Source: Planctomycetota bacterium
Lineage (GTDB): Bacteria > Planctomycetota > Planctomycetia > Planctomycetales > Planctomycetaceae
Assembly (NCBI GenBank): GCA_022600195.1
Contig: JAHZKX010000017.1
Coordinates: 1 to 64,000 of the forward strand
Length of the DNA: 64,000 nucleotides
Direction: 5' to 3'
The position numbers were made by a program, and so were the translations under genes. Each line of letters begins with the position of its first letter. Positions within the stretch are counted from its first letter, which is position 1. The notes beneath the pieces are model-generated. The model saw only the letters and a program-made list of their open reading frames with translations. It was not told the origin of the DNA and searched no databases. This document shows, piece by piece, positions 46,615-56,757 of this stretch.

Positions 46615-47985
46615 CTAATCGTTACGCAACTTGAGGTTCATTTCACCGAGTTTTTCCCGGATTTCATTGAGTGACGTCACACCGAAGTTACGGCTGGCAA
46701 GCAACTCATCTGGACTGCGACGAAGTAGTTCACCCATGGTTCCGATTCCAAGCCGAGACATACATTTCCGAGATCGTACGGAAAGCCCCAGATCTGAAAT
46801 TGGTTTCTCAGTAACCGGGTTATCAGCCAATTCAGGTGGTAAGGCAGCATAGCCACCTTCTTGACCCAAAGCTTCATGCAGGTTCTGGCCAATATGCAGG
46901 CCAAAGGAAGTCAGCATTTCGCGGATTTCGTCGAGCGAGGTCTGGCCAAAATTCTTACCTGCCAGAAGATCGTTTTCGCTGACTCGCGTTAGATCGCCTA
47001 GCGTATGGATGTCCATCGCGTGCAGACAATTGCGGCTGCGAACGGAAAGCTCGAAGTCGGTGACTGGTCGATCCAGTAACTGTTTCATACGAGCTTCGTT
47101 GCGAGCAGTCTCTTCATCGTAATACATGTTGTCAGCGGCTTCGATGTCTTTCAAATACATCGCAGCCATTTCATTCAGTGGATCTGCTTCCAGAATACGT
47201 CGGAAACAAAACGCTGCGGCTGGATAGTTTTCCATATCCTCGTAGAGCAAGCCCAGATTCAGAATCGCTCCCAGATAAAAGGGAGGACTGGAAAGAGACT
47301 GTTCATAAAGCCGAATCGCATCTTCATCATTTCCACGCGAGGCATTTTCGCCCGCCAGTCGGAAAATAGCACGAGAGTGCCGTGGATCCATGTCGACGGC
47401 CCGTTCGAAGTATTCGATCGCCCCGTATAAATCACCACGGTCAGAGCGGATACAGCCCATCTGAAAAGAATACTCAGCACGACCTGCTGCGTCCTTCGCA
47501 ATGGATGAAAGGATCGTTTCAGCTTCATCAAGCTTACCCACCAGACGAAGGGTCTCGGCTCTTCTGAGTGAACACTCAATGGAATCATAACCCAGTTTTG
47601 CTGCTGCTTCTAACTGAGCATCTGCTTCTGAGTAACGCTTCAATGCCATTAAAGAAACAGCATGATAAAAGCTGGCAGTTGCATTATCATTCACTTTTTC
47701 AAGCTGCAGAACCGCGTCGTTATGCTGGCCTAACAAATGTAAGGCGATGCCTGCTCTCGGATTCAGATCCGCTGAAGTCAGACCTTCTGAGATCTCGTTG
47801 ACGAGAGTCTGTACTTCACTGCGAAGTTCAGAAACCTGATCAGAACAAACAATTTCTGATAACTGTTCTACATCAGAGTATCCCACGCCATCAGAGCTTT
47901 TTAATACTTTATTCACGTCAAATAATTCGTCGACACTCACACTATTTTCCTTTGTTGCAGCTAGCGCGCAAATGAAAGCAGACAA
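46615..47985 (-). CDS. TPR protein with two RNA-polymerase-alpha CTD-like domains
   Basis: 456 aa. TPR-like helices fill about 55-300 (for example AEYSFQMGCIRSDRGDLYGAIEYFERAVDMDP). They are followed by two helix-hairpin-helix domains like the RpoA C-terminal domain: LSVRSRNCLHAMDIHTLGDLTRVSENDLLAGKNFGQTSLDEIREML and LSVRSRKCMSRLGIGTMGELLRRSPDELLASRNFGVTSLNEIREKL. In RpoA this domain binds UP-element DNA and activators. No RpoA N-terminal domain is present. It may bind DNA or polymerase while the TPR recruits proteins. Confidence 0.88.
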   Translation of the reverse strand: MSAFICALAATKENSVSVDELFDVNKVLKSSDGVGYSDVEQLSEIVCSDQVSELRSEVQTLVNEISEGLTSADLNPRAGIALHLLGQHNDAVLQLEKVNDNATASFYHAVSLMALKRYSEADAQLEAAAKLGYDSIECSLRRAETLRLVGKLDEAETILSSIAKDAAGRAEYSFQMGCIRSDRGDLYGAIEYFERAVDMDPRHSRAIFRLAGENASRGNDEDAIRLYEQSLSSPPFYLGAILNLGLLYEDMENYPAAAFCFRRILEADPLNEMAAMYLKDIEAADNMYYDEETARNEARMKQLLDRPVTDFELSVRSRNCLHAMDIHTLGDLTRVSENDLLAGKNFGQTSLDEIREMLTSFGLHIGQNLHEALGQEGGYAALPPELADNPVTEKPISDLGLSVRSRKCMSRLGIGTMGELLRRSPDELLASRNFGVTSLNEIREKLGEMNLKLRND

Positions 47986-48158
47986 TAGCTAATAATTAAC
48001 GAAAAACTATTGCTAATTTTTATAGACTCGAATCTTACTCTCTGTTTAGACAAACGGCAACCATCAAGACATGTTTAGCCGGTTTTCTCGTTGTGGCTAC
48101 GTACTTTATGGTGCAACACCATCCCTGGAAGTATTCCAATGAACAGTACCGAGGTCTG

Positions 48159-49577
48159 CTACTGAATCAACGCCTGATATCCACCATCACCAGGATTTCC
48201 GGGTAAATGCTGATTTTCACTGATAATTCTTCGACCGGGGTACTGCGGAAGCACGCTCTGTAGCAGTTCTTCATTTTCCCTGCGATCGAACGAACAGGTT
48301 GAATAAACCAGCTTTCCCTCAGGCTTCAGATGATCCAGGGCGAGTTGAATCAGATAGCGCTGGATTTCATTCAATTCCCTGATTGCAGTATCATCGATTC
48401 TCCAGCGTGCTTCGGGACGTTTACCGAGTACACCGGAATTGGAACAGGGGACATCAACTAAAATAGCATCAAAGGGGGCTTCCGGAAGTTCCGTTTCACG
48501 TAGTCGGACCTTTGATGGTATGATAATACTCAATCCCAGTCGCGACGCATTCTGTTCGATTTTGAAGAGCCGATCTTCACTGACATCAGTTGCAACAAGC
48601 GTACCCTGATTTTGCATCAGTTCTGCAAGATGTGTCGTTTTCGTTCCGGGAGCGGCACACAGATCTAAAACAGTATCACCAGGTTGTGGACCAAGCAAAT
48701 TTCCGGCAGCAATGGCAGATTCATCCTGGATGGTAAATTGACCGGTATCGAAACCAACCAGAGATTCCAGGGGAACGAATTCATCCAGCCTGATTGACTG
48801 AGGTTCGTTTCCCAAACTCACTTGAATCCCCGCTTCTCCCAGTTCTTTAAGCAGTACATCACGGCTTGTTTTCAATTCATTGACACGTAAAAAAAGCGGA
48901 CTACGTTGATTCATCCACTGCGCAATCTGCTGAGTCTGTTCTAAACCGTATTGAGCGAGCCAGTCAGAAATCAACGCGATGGGGAAACTAAATGCCTGTG
49001 AAAGATATCCAACCAGATTTGTTTCAGGGTCATCTAACAAACTTTTTGTAAAACTACGAAAACGATTGTGACTTAAGGGTATCGCATTGGCCTGCGGTGT
49101 CGTTGCGATCTCATCCGTCTGAAGTCTGCCGATCGAACGTAAAATGGCATTGACCATTTTTTTCCAGCGGACTCTGTTGAGTTTACTGGCAAGTTCAACA
49201 GTCTCTGATACAGCCGCGTGATCGGGAATCTGGTCGAGTATCACCAGTTGATAAACGCCGATCTGCAGGAGTGTCCACAAGGGGGGCTCCACTTTTTCCC
49301 GCGGGCGACTTAACTGACTTTCGATGAGTGTATCCAGAGTCAATTGCCTTCGAATCACACCAATGCTGATTTCCATTGCCAGCCGCCGATCCTGTGGAGA
49401 TAAATCAATACGGCGGTCCCAATGTTGAAGAGAATCGCTGACAAACTGATCCTGACAACGGTATTCTTCGATTAGAAAAAAGGCAAGTTCTCGCGCAGAA
49501 CGGAAATATTGAGGCAATAACAATTCATCAGAGCTGGAGGAAGTCGATTTTTGTTTCCAGATATGATTATTTTTCAC
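48159..49577 (-). CDS. rsmB: 16S rRNA (cytosine-C5)-methyltransferase, RsmB/Sun family
   Basis: About 472 aa. An N-terminal NusB-like helical domain (about 25-160) is followed by a SAM domain with [17 protein letters not shown], the [17 protein letters not shown] cysteine loop and [14 protein letters not shown]. It modifies C967 of 16S rRNA. The track begins at GTG 49592. GTG 49577 overlaps the aroA stop as GTGA, a usual coupling, and I prefer it. Confidence 0.9.
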   Translation of the reverse strand: MKNNHIWKQKSTSSSSDELLLPQYFRSARELAFFLIEEYRCQDQFVSDSLQHWDRRIDLSPQDRRLAMEISIGVIRRQLTLDTLIESQLSRPREKVEPPLWTLLQIGVYQLVILDQIPDHAAVSETVELASKLNRVRWKKMVNAILRSIGRLQTDEIATTPQANAIPLSHNRFRSFTKSLLDDPETNLVGYLSQAFSFPIALISDWLAQYGLEQTQQIAQWMNQRSPLFLRVNELKTSRDVLLKELGEAGIQVSLGNEPQSIRLDEFVPLESLVGFDTGQFTIQDESAIAAGNLLGPQPGDTVLDLCAAPGTKTTHLAELMQNQGTLVATDVSEDRLFKIEQNASRLGLSIIIPSKVRLRETELPEAPFDAILVDVPCSNSGVLGKRPEARWRIDDTAIRELNEIQRYLIQLALDHLKPEGKLVYSTCSFDRRENEELLQSVLPQYPGRRIISENQHLPGNPGDGGYQALIQ

Positions 49578-50860
49578 GATGACTGACCACACAGCTTTTC
49601 CAGGTCGGTAAAGAAATGCGGGTACGTTTTAATCGTACAATCCGGATCATTGATTACGATTCCGGGAACTTTCAAACCAATCAATGCAAAGCTCATGGCC
49701 ATTCGATGGTCATCGTAAGTTTCGATGGTTGCCGGCTGGATTTCACCAGGATAGATGGTGATAGAATCCTCTGTCTCTTCTACTTGAATCCCCAATCGCT
49801 TCAATTCAGTGGCAACCGCTGCAATACGGTCTGTTTCCTTGTGTCGAATATGTCCTACATTCCTGATACAAGTTGGCCCCTCTGCAAACACAGCAACAGC
49901 GGCCAACGTCTGGGCGGTATCACTGATATCATTCATATCGACATCGATGCCTTTCAGAGGACCTCCCTCGACGGTGATACTATTGCGGCCTCGTTCAATC
50001 TGGCATCCCATGTCTTCCAGGACACGCACAAAATTGATATCCCCCTGCAATGCATCCTGATTTAATCCTTCGACGGTAACACGCCCTCCCGTTATCGCGG
50101 CTGCAGCTAAAAAATAACTGGCTGCAGAAGCATCGGGCTCAATCTCATAAACCGCAGATCGCTGATAAGTTTGGGGTTGGATCTTCCAGACGGATGGTTT
50201 AGCGCGATCGATGGTTACGCCGAATTGTGCCATGACCCCCAAAGTAATTTCCAGATAAGGCTTTGAAACCATTTCATCAAGAATCGTAATTGTGACGGGC
50301 TCTTGTGCAGCAGGAGCAATCATCAGCAAGGCGCTTAAATATTGACTGGAAACATTGCCTGAGATTGAAGTTTCCCCCCCTGACAATCCTTTTGCATTCA
50401 CGCGAACGGGCGGGCAACCCGTCGCATTTTCGCAGGCAATATCGACATCTAGCAGTTTCAACGCTTCAACCAGATCCTGAATCGGGCGTTCACGCATCCG
50501 CGGGTTGCCGTCTAAAATAAATTTCCCTTCGCCGGTTGCACAAAGTGCCGTCAAAAACCGGATACTCGTTCCACTGTTTTCCAACCAGAGCGAGGCCGAT
50601 GTTTGTGGAATTCTCCCCGCACACCCCTTCACTTCCGCAGTACATTGAGAAGCATCATGTTTCACTTTGACTCCCAGACGATTCAAGCTTTGTATCATCA
50701 CCTGAGTATCCAGACAATCGAGCACTCCCGAGAGATGTATCGTTCCGTCTCCAAGTGCCGCTACGATTAAGGCACGATTGGTAATACTCTTAGATCCGGG
50801 AGGCTTAACAGTTCCCTGAATGGGGCCGTTAACTGGTTTGACTTGATAAGTTTTGGGCAT
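49574..50860 (-). CDS. aroA: 3-phosphoshikimate 1-carboxyvinyltransferase
   Basis: 428 aa EPSP synthase of the shikimate pathway, joining shikimate-3-phosphate and phosphoenolpyruvate. Motifs: [35 protein letters not shown], the [13 protein letters not shown] signature and [14 protein letters not shown]. The length is standard. The gene's stop overlaps the rsmB start. Confidence 0.96.
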   Translation of the reverse strand: MPKTYQVKPVNGPIQGTVKPPGSKSITNRALIVAALGDGTIHLSGVLDCLDTQVMIQSLNRLGVKVKHDASQCTAEVKGCAGRIPQTSASLWLENSGTSIRFLTALCATGEGKFILDGNPRMRERPIQDLVEALKLLDVDIACENATGCPPVRVNAKGLSGGETSISGNVSSQYLSALLMIAPAAQEPVTITILDEMVSKPYLEITLGVMAQFGVTIDRAKPSVWKIQPQTYQRSAVYEIEPDASAASYFLAAAAITGGRVTVEGLNQDALQGDINFVRVLEDMGCQIERGRNSITVEGGPLKGIDVDMNDISDTAQTLAAVAVFAEGPTCIRNVGHIRHKETDRIAAVATELKRLGIQVEETEDSITIYPGEIQPATIETYDDHRMAMSFALIGLKVPGIVINDPDCTIKTYPHFFTDLEKLCGQSS

Positions 50861-50984
50861 GTGATAATTAACGCTATCTTAAGTTCTTGATATTCTTAAA
50901 AATCGGTTTCCGTCTCTGTCTATCTCGACACAGCATACACGTTTGACAACGAAACCTAAAGTGAGGGTATCATCGACCGAGGCT

Positions 50985-51899
50985 TTAACGATTTTCAATT
51001 GCCTGAGGCAGCCCCTCTTTGATCGTCGGATAAACCAGTTCCAACCCTGGAATTCCCCTCAACTTCCGGTTATTGCACCGTTTATTCAACCCTGCTGCTC
51101 GTTCGGTACTATATGAACGATTTGACTTCTTCGCCCCCAGTCCGGTTGTCTCTGTCGCAAATTGAGGGAGTGGCGCATTCAGAATAAAAGCGAGTGTTTC
51201 ATAATATTCCTGGCGGGTAATCGGACAATTGTCACTCACCAGATAATGAGATTCCAGCTGAATGTCTGTATCAATTTTTAAAATCGTATTAACAATATCG
51301 GTAACATGAATCAAATTCAGGTAGGCGTCGGGCCTGCCCTGTAATGGTTCCCCAGCTTTGATTTGTTCTATTCTAGCGAGAAGTCGACCGGGACCATAAA
51401 TACCTGCCAGTCTGAGTATGACGGCTCTCGAAGTCGTCAGATCTCCCTCAGCAGTAATCAGTCCCTGTTTTTCTAACAACTGTTCCGCTTCCAGGCAGAT
51501 CTGCCCATTTTCTCGTTGCGGAGCACACTCAGATGTTTCGTCGACCCATTCTCCGAAGGATTGACCGTAAACACTGGTGCTTGAGAGGTAAATGATTTTC
51601 TGTGTACGACCTTTGATTTCAGAAAGGACATGGTTCAATCCCGTAACATAGATTTCGTGTCGAGATCGATTCGCTGAACGATCAAAACCAACTGCATACA
51701 GCAGGGTCTCTGATTGTGGCAGATTTTTGAGCGATTCCGGTTGTGTAATATCGCCGATGATCGGTTTGATACCAAGTGATCTGAATTCGTCCGCGCGTAA
51801 TTCAGATCGCGTGAGTGCCGAAACGGTATGTCCCTGCTCAAGCCATTTTTGAGCAACCTGTAAACCGACATACCCACAACCAATAATAAGTTTCTGCAT
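50985..51899 (-). CDS. NAD-dependent epimerase/dehydratase-like protein
   Basis: 304 aa short-chain dehydrogenase of the YeeZ-like group. Rossmann motif LIIGCGYVGLQVAQKW at the N-terminus, STSVYGQSFGEWVDE in the position of the usual YxxxK region, and LRLAGIYGPGR. The lysine of YxxxK is not obvious, so catalysis is uncertain. It lies between the unknown gene at 51945 and aroA on the same strand. Confidence 0.8.
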   Translation of the reverse strand: MQKLIIGCGYVGLQVAQKWLEQGHTVSALTRSELRADEFRSLGIKPIIGDITQPESLKNLPQSETLLYAVGFDRSANRSRHEIYVTGLNHVLSEIKGRTQKIIYLSSTSVYGQSFGEWVDETSECAPQRENGQICLEAEQLLEKQGLITAEGDLTTSRAVILRLAGIYGPGRLLARIEQIKAGEPLQGRPDAYLNLIHVTDIVNTILKIDTDIQLESHYLVSDNCPITRQEYYETLAFILNAPLPQFATETTGLGAKKSNRSYSTERAAGLNKRCNNRKLRGIPGLELVYPTIKEGLPQAIENR

Positions 51900-51944
51900 C
51901 TTGGAAAGACCAATTTCTTAACAGCGAGTTTCTATTAATCAAAC

Positions 51945-52445
51945 TCAGCGTTTCCCAGGAATCCGCGGAGCCAGTTGATCAGAATGTTGTAAAATCTGTT
52001 TTATCTGGGTTTGAATCAGCTCCTGTAATTCACATTGTGAAGTGTCAGCCACAAATTGCATGAGCCGTATTTCGTGTTGTTTGCCGAAAGCAGAATCCAG
52101 TTTCAGGAACCGATCTGACATCTCCCGCAGCAACCCTGCTGATTCTGTTATAGTCAGGTCATAGCGTTTGAGAGTTGATTCATTTGAATTTCGTTCACGG
52201 CTCAGTCGGGCAAGTGTATTTCCCTGCGTCCGGTACAGGTACCCGTCAATATAGGCCCGTCGTAAGAAGCCACTTTGATCGAATTGATAAACGGGATCAC
52301 TGCCAAAATAAAACGAAAAATTACCGTTTTTCTTTTGTCCCCAGAAAACAGGTAGCAGTTCGTGATCTACGTGCAGCTCGGCACGGGGATCGAATGCCGT
52401 TGCTTCGCGCATCAGGTCTTCACGGTCTTGTTCGTTCAGCGCCAT
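51945..52445 (-). CDS. Hypothetical protein
   Basis: The ATG at 52445 (MALNEQDREDLMREATAFDPRAEL), with aagaga upstream, is preferred to the track start 52481. About 166 aa, hydrophilic, predicted alpha/beta. RAELHVDHELLPVFWGQKKNGNFSFYFG is a likely core. No family is recognised. It sits between prs and the epimerase and may be co-transcribed. Confidence 0.6.
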   Translation of the reverse strand: MALNEQDREDLMREATAFDPRAELHVDHELLPVFWGQKKNGNFSFYFGSDPVYQFDQSGFLRRAYIDGYLYRTQGNTLARLSRERNSNESTLKRYDLTITESAGLLREMSDRFLKLDSAFGKQHEIRLMQFVADTSQCELQELIQTQIKQILQHSDQLAPRIPGKR

Positions 52446-52516
52446 CGAAGTCTCTTTATTGCGATCATCATTCGAACACAAATGATCCGTTTTATACAGC
52501 TTTACAAGCGGTTTTT

Positions 52517-53464
52517 CTAATCGAACAGATGGCTTACCGATTCGTTACGATGAATCCTTCTGATTGCTTCACCCAGCAATGGGGCAATCGAAATGGTTCT
52601 TAGATTCGGCAGTTTATCCTGATCAGGGATCGCCAGGCTATTGGTCACCACAATCTCTTTAATCGGTGCTGCACTCAACAGTTCGATGGCAGGTCCGCAA
52701 AAGACAGCATGTGATGCACTTACGTAAACATCCTTGGCACCGTGCTCTTTCACCACGTTGACTGCCCCCACGATTGAGCCTGCAGTTGAGATCATATCAT
52801 CGAACAGTAATGCCGTTTTACCTTCAATCGGGTCACCAATCAGATTGGCCTGCTGTGTTTCTAAAGCATTCTTGCGGCGTTTATCGACAATCGCCAGTGT
52901 GCCACCAAGATTATTATTATGCTGTAGGGTGCGTTTGATACTTCCCTCATCAGGGCTGACAACAACCAGATCTTCATGCGGAATTTTGAGAGACCGGAAG
53001 TATTGATCCAGAATAGGAGCAGCATATAAGTGATCGACGGGAGTATCAAAAAAGCCTTGAATCTGGGCGGCATGCAGATCCATTGCCAGCACCCGGTCTG
53101 CTCCTGCCTCATTGATCAGATTGGCAACCAGCTTTGAAGTAATGGGAACTCGTCCCGAGTCTTTTCGGTCCTGCCGAGCATATCCGAAATAGGGGATTAC
53201 AGCGGTGATGCGTTCTGCGCTGGCACGACGGCAGGCATCCATCAGAATCAACAGCTCCATCAAATTATCATTGACGGGGGGAGACGTGGGTTGAATGATA
53301 AAAACGTCTCTACCACGCACATTCTGATTGAGTTTCAGACTGATTTCCCCATCAGGAAAATTGCCCAGCTCCACTGAAGCCAGTCGAATCCCGAGATATT
53401 CTGCGATTTCTCCAGCTAACTTAGGGTGAGCTCGTCCACTGAGAAGAGTAAGATGATCATACAT
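52517..53464 (-). CDS. prs: Ribose-phosphate pyrophosphokinase
   Basis: 315 aa, makes PRPP from ribose-5-phosphate and ATP for nucleotide, His and Trp synthesis. Motifs: FPDGEISLKLNQNVRG, RQDRKDSGRVPITSK, DLHAAQIQGFFDTPVDHL and the PRPP loop DDMISTAGSIVG. The length is standard. It follows the GlmU-like gene on the minus strand, an order seen in many bacteria (gcaD-prs). Confidence 0.97.
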   Translation of the reverse strand: MYDHLTLLSGRAHPKLAGEIAEYLGIRLASVELGNFPDGEISLKLNQNVRGRDVFIIQPTSPPVNDNLMELLILMDACRRASAERITAVIPYFGYARQDRKDSGRVPITSKLVANLINEAGADRVLAMDLHAAQIQGFFDTPVDHLYAAPILDQYFRSLKIPHEDLVVVSPDEGSIKRTLQHNNNLGGTLAIVDKRRKNALETQQANLIGDPIEGKTALLFDDMISTAGSIVGAVNVVKEHGAKDVYVSASHAVFCGPAIELLSAAPIKEIVVTNSLAIPDQDKLPNLRTISIAPLLGEAIRRIHRNESVSHLFD

Positions 53465-53696
53465 TGAAAGCGATGCCTGCAGTAATGCGATACTTTAAAA
53501 TGCGGGAACCAAAGGGGTTGGTGCCAGACAAAACTGTATGACACGCCCTCTATTCACGCTTATCGAGAGAAAGAAGTCAAGTATCGGCTTTCAATTTCAC
53601 ACGAAAGTCTTCAAATGTCATTAGCTGGATAGTTCATGCAGGCATTGACGAATGAAAAATTGGGAGAATTTCTTTCGATTATACAGCCGTGGCATG

Positions 53697-54428
53697 CTAT
53701 TTCATCAGTTCAGCCACTTCAGCAAGTTGCTCTTGCGTGTTGACGCCCATTGCTTCCTGAATGTCAAATACAGCATCAGCGAGGACTGGATGCCCTTCCT
53801 TGAGCAGGATCTCTGCACAATCTGTCAGATAATATTCTGCCTGGCTATTATTGGGCTTCACTTGTTCCAATGCATTGAATAATTGGCGGCAGTCAAACGC
53901 AAAGCAGCCTGTGTTGATTTCTTCAATGGCGGCTTCTTCAGGAGTGGCGTCCTTTTGTTCAACAATTCTCAAAAAGCTTCCTTCAACATTTCGAACAATG
54001 CGTCCCAAACCTTCGTTCGCTTCTGTGATTGCGGTACCCACAACGCAACTTGCCTGGTTCTCTTTCTGGATCTCAAGTAAGCGAGCGAGCGAGCTACCTT
54101 TCAACAAAGGTGTATCGCCAGCCAGAACCAGAACAGGGCCATCATGGTCCGCCAGTTGATCAGCACACATCATGACTGCGTGACCAGTCCCTTTTTGATC
54201 TGCCTGCAATGCAAATTCCACATCGGAATGGTGGGATAGGGCGGCTTTGACTTCCTCGGATTTATGTCCTACGACCACCACAAACTTCTGACAATTGGCT
54301 GAACGGGCGGCATCCAGAACATATTCGATCATCGGACGACCCAAAATAGGATGTAGAACTTTGGGAAGTTCGGACTTCATCCTTGTACTCTTGCCGGCGG
54401 CAAGGATTACAGCTGCAGGAGGATTCAC
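53697..54428 (-). CDS. GlmU-like sugar nucleotidyltransferase (N-terminal domain only)
   Basis: 243 aa. VILAAGKSTRMKSELPKVLHPILGRPM is the uridylyltransferase signature of GlmU, with VLAGDTPLL (metal Asp) and EINTGCFAFD. The C-terminal left-handed beta-helix acetyltransferase domain of GlmU is absent, so this would be a monofunctional UDP-N-acetylglucosamine pyrophosphorylase. The acetyltransferase step must be made elsewhere. Confidence 0.88.
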   Translation of the reverse strand: MNPPAAVILAAGKSTRMKSELPKVLHPILGRPMIEYVLDAARSANCQKFVVVVGHKSEEVKAALSHHSDVEFALQADQKGTGHAVMMCADQLADHDGPVLVLAGDTPLLKGSSLARLLEIQKENQASCVVGTAITEANEGLGRIVRNVEGSFLRIVEQKDATPEEAAIEEINTGCFAFDCRQLFNALEQVKPNNSQAEYYLTDCAEILLKEGHPVLADAVFDIQEAMGVNTQEQLAEVAELMK

Positions 54429-54479
54429 GAATGAATGTCCTTTTTCAAGGTTATGACGGAATGCAGAAAGATGATGGTA

Positions 54480-55625
54480 TTAAAACTGAACCCCGAAGCG
54501 GGCGATGAAGCCATCTTTGATGTCAAATCCACCACCGCTTTTAAAGTCAGCCTCTCGCTTTAAGATTCCCCCTGCTTCGAGGAAGAGGGACCTGCATCCG
54601 TTATCGCTGCGTATACCGAGCATCATTACGTAATCCTTGAATTCCACCTGATCGCGGCCTGCAACGCCAACGCGTTCCACTTGGTACGCCTCGATATCGT
54701 ATTCAAAGCTACCATAAACCCAAACGCTTTTGCCTCCCATATCTCCCAGAAAACGGCTGACGCGCGCTTTCGGGAACATCGCACGCACTTCCCAAAGATC
54801 ATTGGGCGTCCAGACAACACCCGCATAGGGGATTACATAATCGCCCACTCGATCCCAGTAAGCTGCCCCAGCGGCAAACATCCAGGTTTCAGATGGTCGG
54901 AAGAATAATACGGCACGCGCGTCGAACATCCAGGCATTGGAACTTAAACTTTTTGAAAAATCGCTGCCCAATGAGGGAGTAAATCCTAATTGAACGCTCC
55001 AAAGTCCATTCGCAGGGGTTGATAATTCAAGATCTGTACCAAAACGAAAACCTTTGCCTGGCAATGAAACTGTTTGTGGTCCATCCCAGCCTCGGTAATC
55101 AAATTCAGGTGAGAAACCGAAAATCCAGCCATTTCGCATAGGAGTTTTATAGTTCAAATCGATATCTGTTTCAATTTGAGAAAAATTACCACCAGGTGCT
55201 CCTGTAGGAGCAACATAGGTACGAGACTTTGGCATAAACCCAAATTCATATCTTGAACTCCAACCAAAGCGATATGGTTGAGGGCCATTCACAGCACCTG
55301 AATAGCCGGGCATCGGCTGGCCACCATAAGGGTCTCCACCAGCACCAGGTGTCAGAAACGGATCGTAAGCACCAGACGGTGCTCCATACAAATTCCCTCC
55401 CCCTGCATTAGGATCAAAGGCCTGCCCTTCCGGAACCGTATAGGAACCATTGGGGGGAACTGTCGTCCCAAACGGGGCCGTTTCCTCATATGTTTGCGGC
55501 GGGCTTTGAGCACGAAAGACGGCGTCAAAGTCCTCAGCGGGAGTGTAGATCGTTGTTACATCAGCGGCGTTAAGGCTAATACCGGCTGATAAAACGGTGG
55601 CAAGACAAAGAAGGGAAGCTTTCAA
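54480..55625 (-). CDS. Exported outer-membrane-like beta-barrel protein
   Basis: 381 aa. Signal peptide MKASLLCLATVLSAGISLNAAD. A Gly/Pro-rich region (about 45-105) is followed by alternating beta strands such as YRFGWSSRYEFGFMPKS, RFGTDLELSTPANGLWSVQLGF and WMFDARAVLFFRPSETWMFAAGAAYW, ending in RFGVQF with a terminal Phe, the usual end of outer-membrane barrels. It resembles DUF6268-type barrels. Porin or structural role is unproven. Confidence 0.7.
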   Translation of the reverse strand: MKASLLCLATVLSAGISLNAADVTTIYTPAEDFDAVFRAQSPPQTYEETAPFGTTVPPNGSYTVPEGQAFDPNAGGGNLYGAPSGAYDPFLTPGAGGDPYGGQPMPGYSGAVNGPQPYRFGWSSRYEFGFMPKSRTYVAPTGAPGGNFSQIETDIDLNYKTPMRNGWIFGFSPEFDYRGWDGPQTVSLPGKGFRFGTDLELSTPANGLWSVQLGFTPSLGSDFSKSLSSNAWMFDARAVLFFRPSETWMFAAGAAYWDRVGDYVIPYAGVVWTPNDLWEVRAMFPKARVSRFLGDMGGKSVWVYGSFEYDIEAYQVERVGVAGRDQVEFKDYVMMLGIRSDNGCRSLFLEAGGILKREADFKSGGGFDIKDGFIARFGVQF

Positions 55626-56130
55626 TGTTCAACCTGCAATTATAGGATTAATCAGTTTATGAGCTGAAAAGCTCTTTCTGAAGGGGGAGTCAGCAACACA
55701 ATGTAGCTCAACTCATAGGTGTAGGGGTGGTTTATTAGTGAGGGGATTTTCCAAATGTAGCAGATTAGGTCAATATCAATCTGTAGACTATCGGTCGCAA
55801 ACTTGAGGAAAAGTTCGAATTTATAGAAAGTTCACGAGAAAAAGATCTGCTGCTTTGAAATAGAAATCTGTTTTGCAGACTGGAATTGGGACCGCAAAGG
55901 GCCTGGAAAGTCTCATTGAACAATGGCTTAGGAGCAGCCAGAAGATGAATTCGTATGAGAATCGAATGAGAATTCTGAAACTGATCTACTGCAGAAAAGT
56001 CCTCGAGAATTGCTGATGTTTCACAGTCGGATCCTTTAGAGTAACCCAGATGACTGAATCAAACTAAATCGCACACTGCTTCGATTCGTGAATCTCGAAG
56101 ACTAGAAACTGTACCATCAATTGGAGTTGG
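55626..56130. other. Intergenic region, nothing recognised
   Basis: About 500 bp between the barrel gene and the small hypothetical gene. No ORF, tRNA, hairpin with a T-run or clear promoter was found. Short gaattc-containing near-repeats (gaattcgtatgagaatcg, gaatgagaattc) occur around 55946-55976. Confidence 0.4.
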
Positions 56131-56370
56131 TTATTTGTGGTAACCTAAACCGGTGACGACAGAATGCAACTCTTCAAAAGTAATGAAACGTCGGCGATGA
56201 ACCAGCTTGTACTGATCGATGGCCTGAGCCAATTCATTGACGTCCTGGTTTTCAGAGTTGTAAGAATTACTGAACTGACGTCTCTCTCCAATTCCTTCGG
56301 GTCGGTTTTCAGTTCGGTTTTGACGTCGATCTTCGAATGTGACAGAACTTGCGTCGGTGACCTGTTTCAT
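56131..56370 (-). CDS. Small hypothetical protein
   Basis: 79 aa, highly charged and Asn/Gln/Arg-rich at the N-terminus (DRRQNRTENRPEGIGERRQFSN), then a better ordered tail DVNELAQAIDQYKLVHRRRFITFEELHSVVTGLGYHK, a predicted helix pair with RRFITFEELHSVV. It lacks a signal peptide and may be a small regulator. Family unknown. Confidence 0.55.
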   Translation of the reverse strand: MKQVTDASSVTFEDRRQNRTENRPEGIGERRQFSNSYNSENQDVNELAQAIDQYKLVHRRRFITFEELHSVVTGLGYHK

Positions 56371-56757
56371 GAGATTATTCCTTGATGTAATAACTTACCA
56401 AGCAAAAGGTAGATTACATTTAAAGGTAATGTGGAAAAATTTGATATCTGCAACGATTATTTCCGTCATTTCTTGTGGTACATTTCCACTATGCTGATTG
56501 TGGGAATTATATGAGAAAATCAGCAGAAATGACTTTTGCAGGATTTGCGAGAGTCAATTTAAGGCCCAAAACTGTCCTGTCAAAAAATAGAATCGACAGA
56601 TATTTCTATCTTCTTTGGCTTACGCATCATTTCTCGTTATATTACAGGTATTCGGGTCATAAGTATTCTTCCAGTCATGCAGATGCTCTCTGGAGGAATC
56701 GTTTTTACATGTCAGAATTAAAGACGTTTCAGGTTCAGAAATGAAAGATGGATTTTT
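56371..56757. other. Intergenic region upstream of gpsA
   Basis: 387 bp. The 89-aa track ORF (56475-56744) has no ribosome site and no recognisable composition; I treat it as non-coding. No terminator or riboswitch seen. Confidence 0.35.

Noticed and set aside
56475-56744. 89-aa plus-strand ORF before gpsA
   Set aside because: No ribosome site and unlike a real protein in composition.
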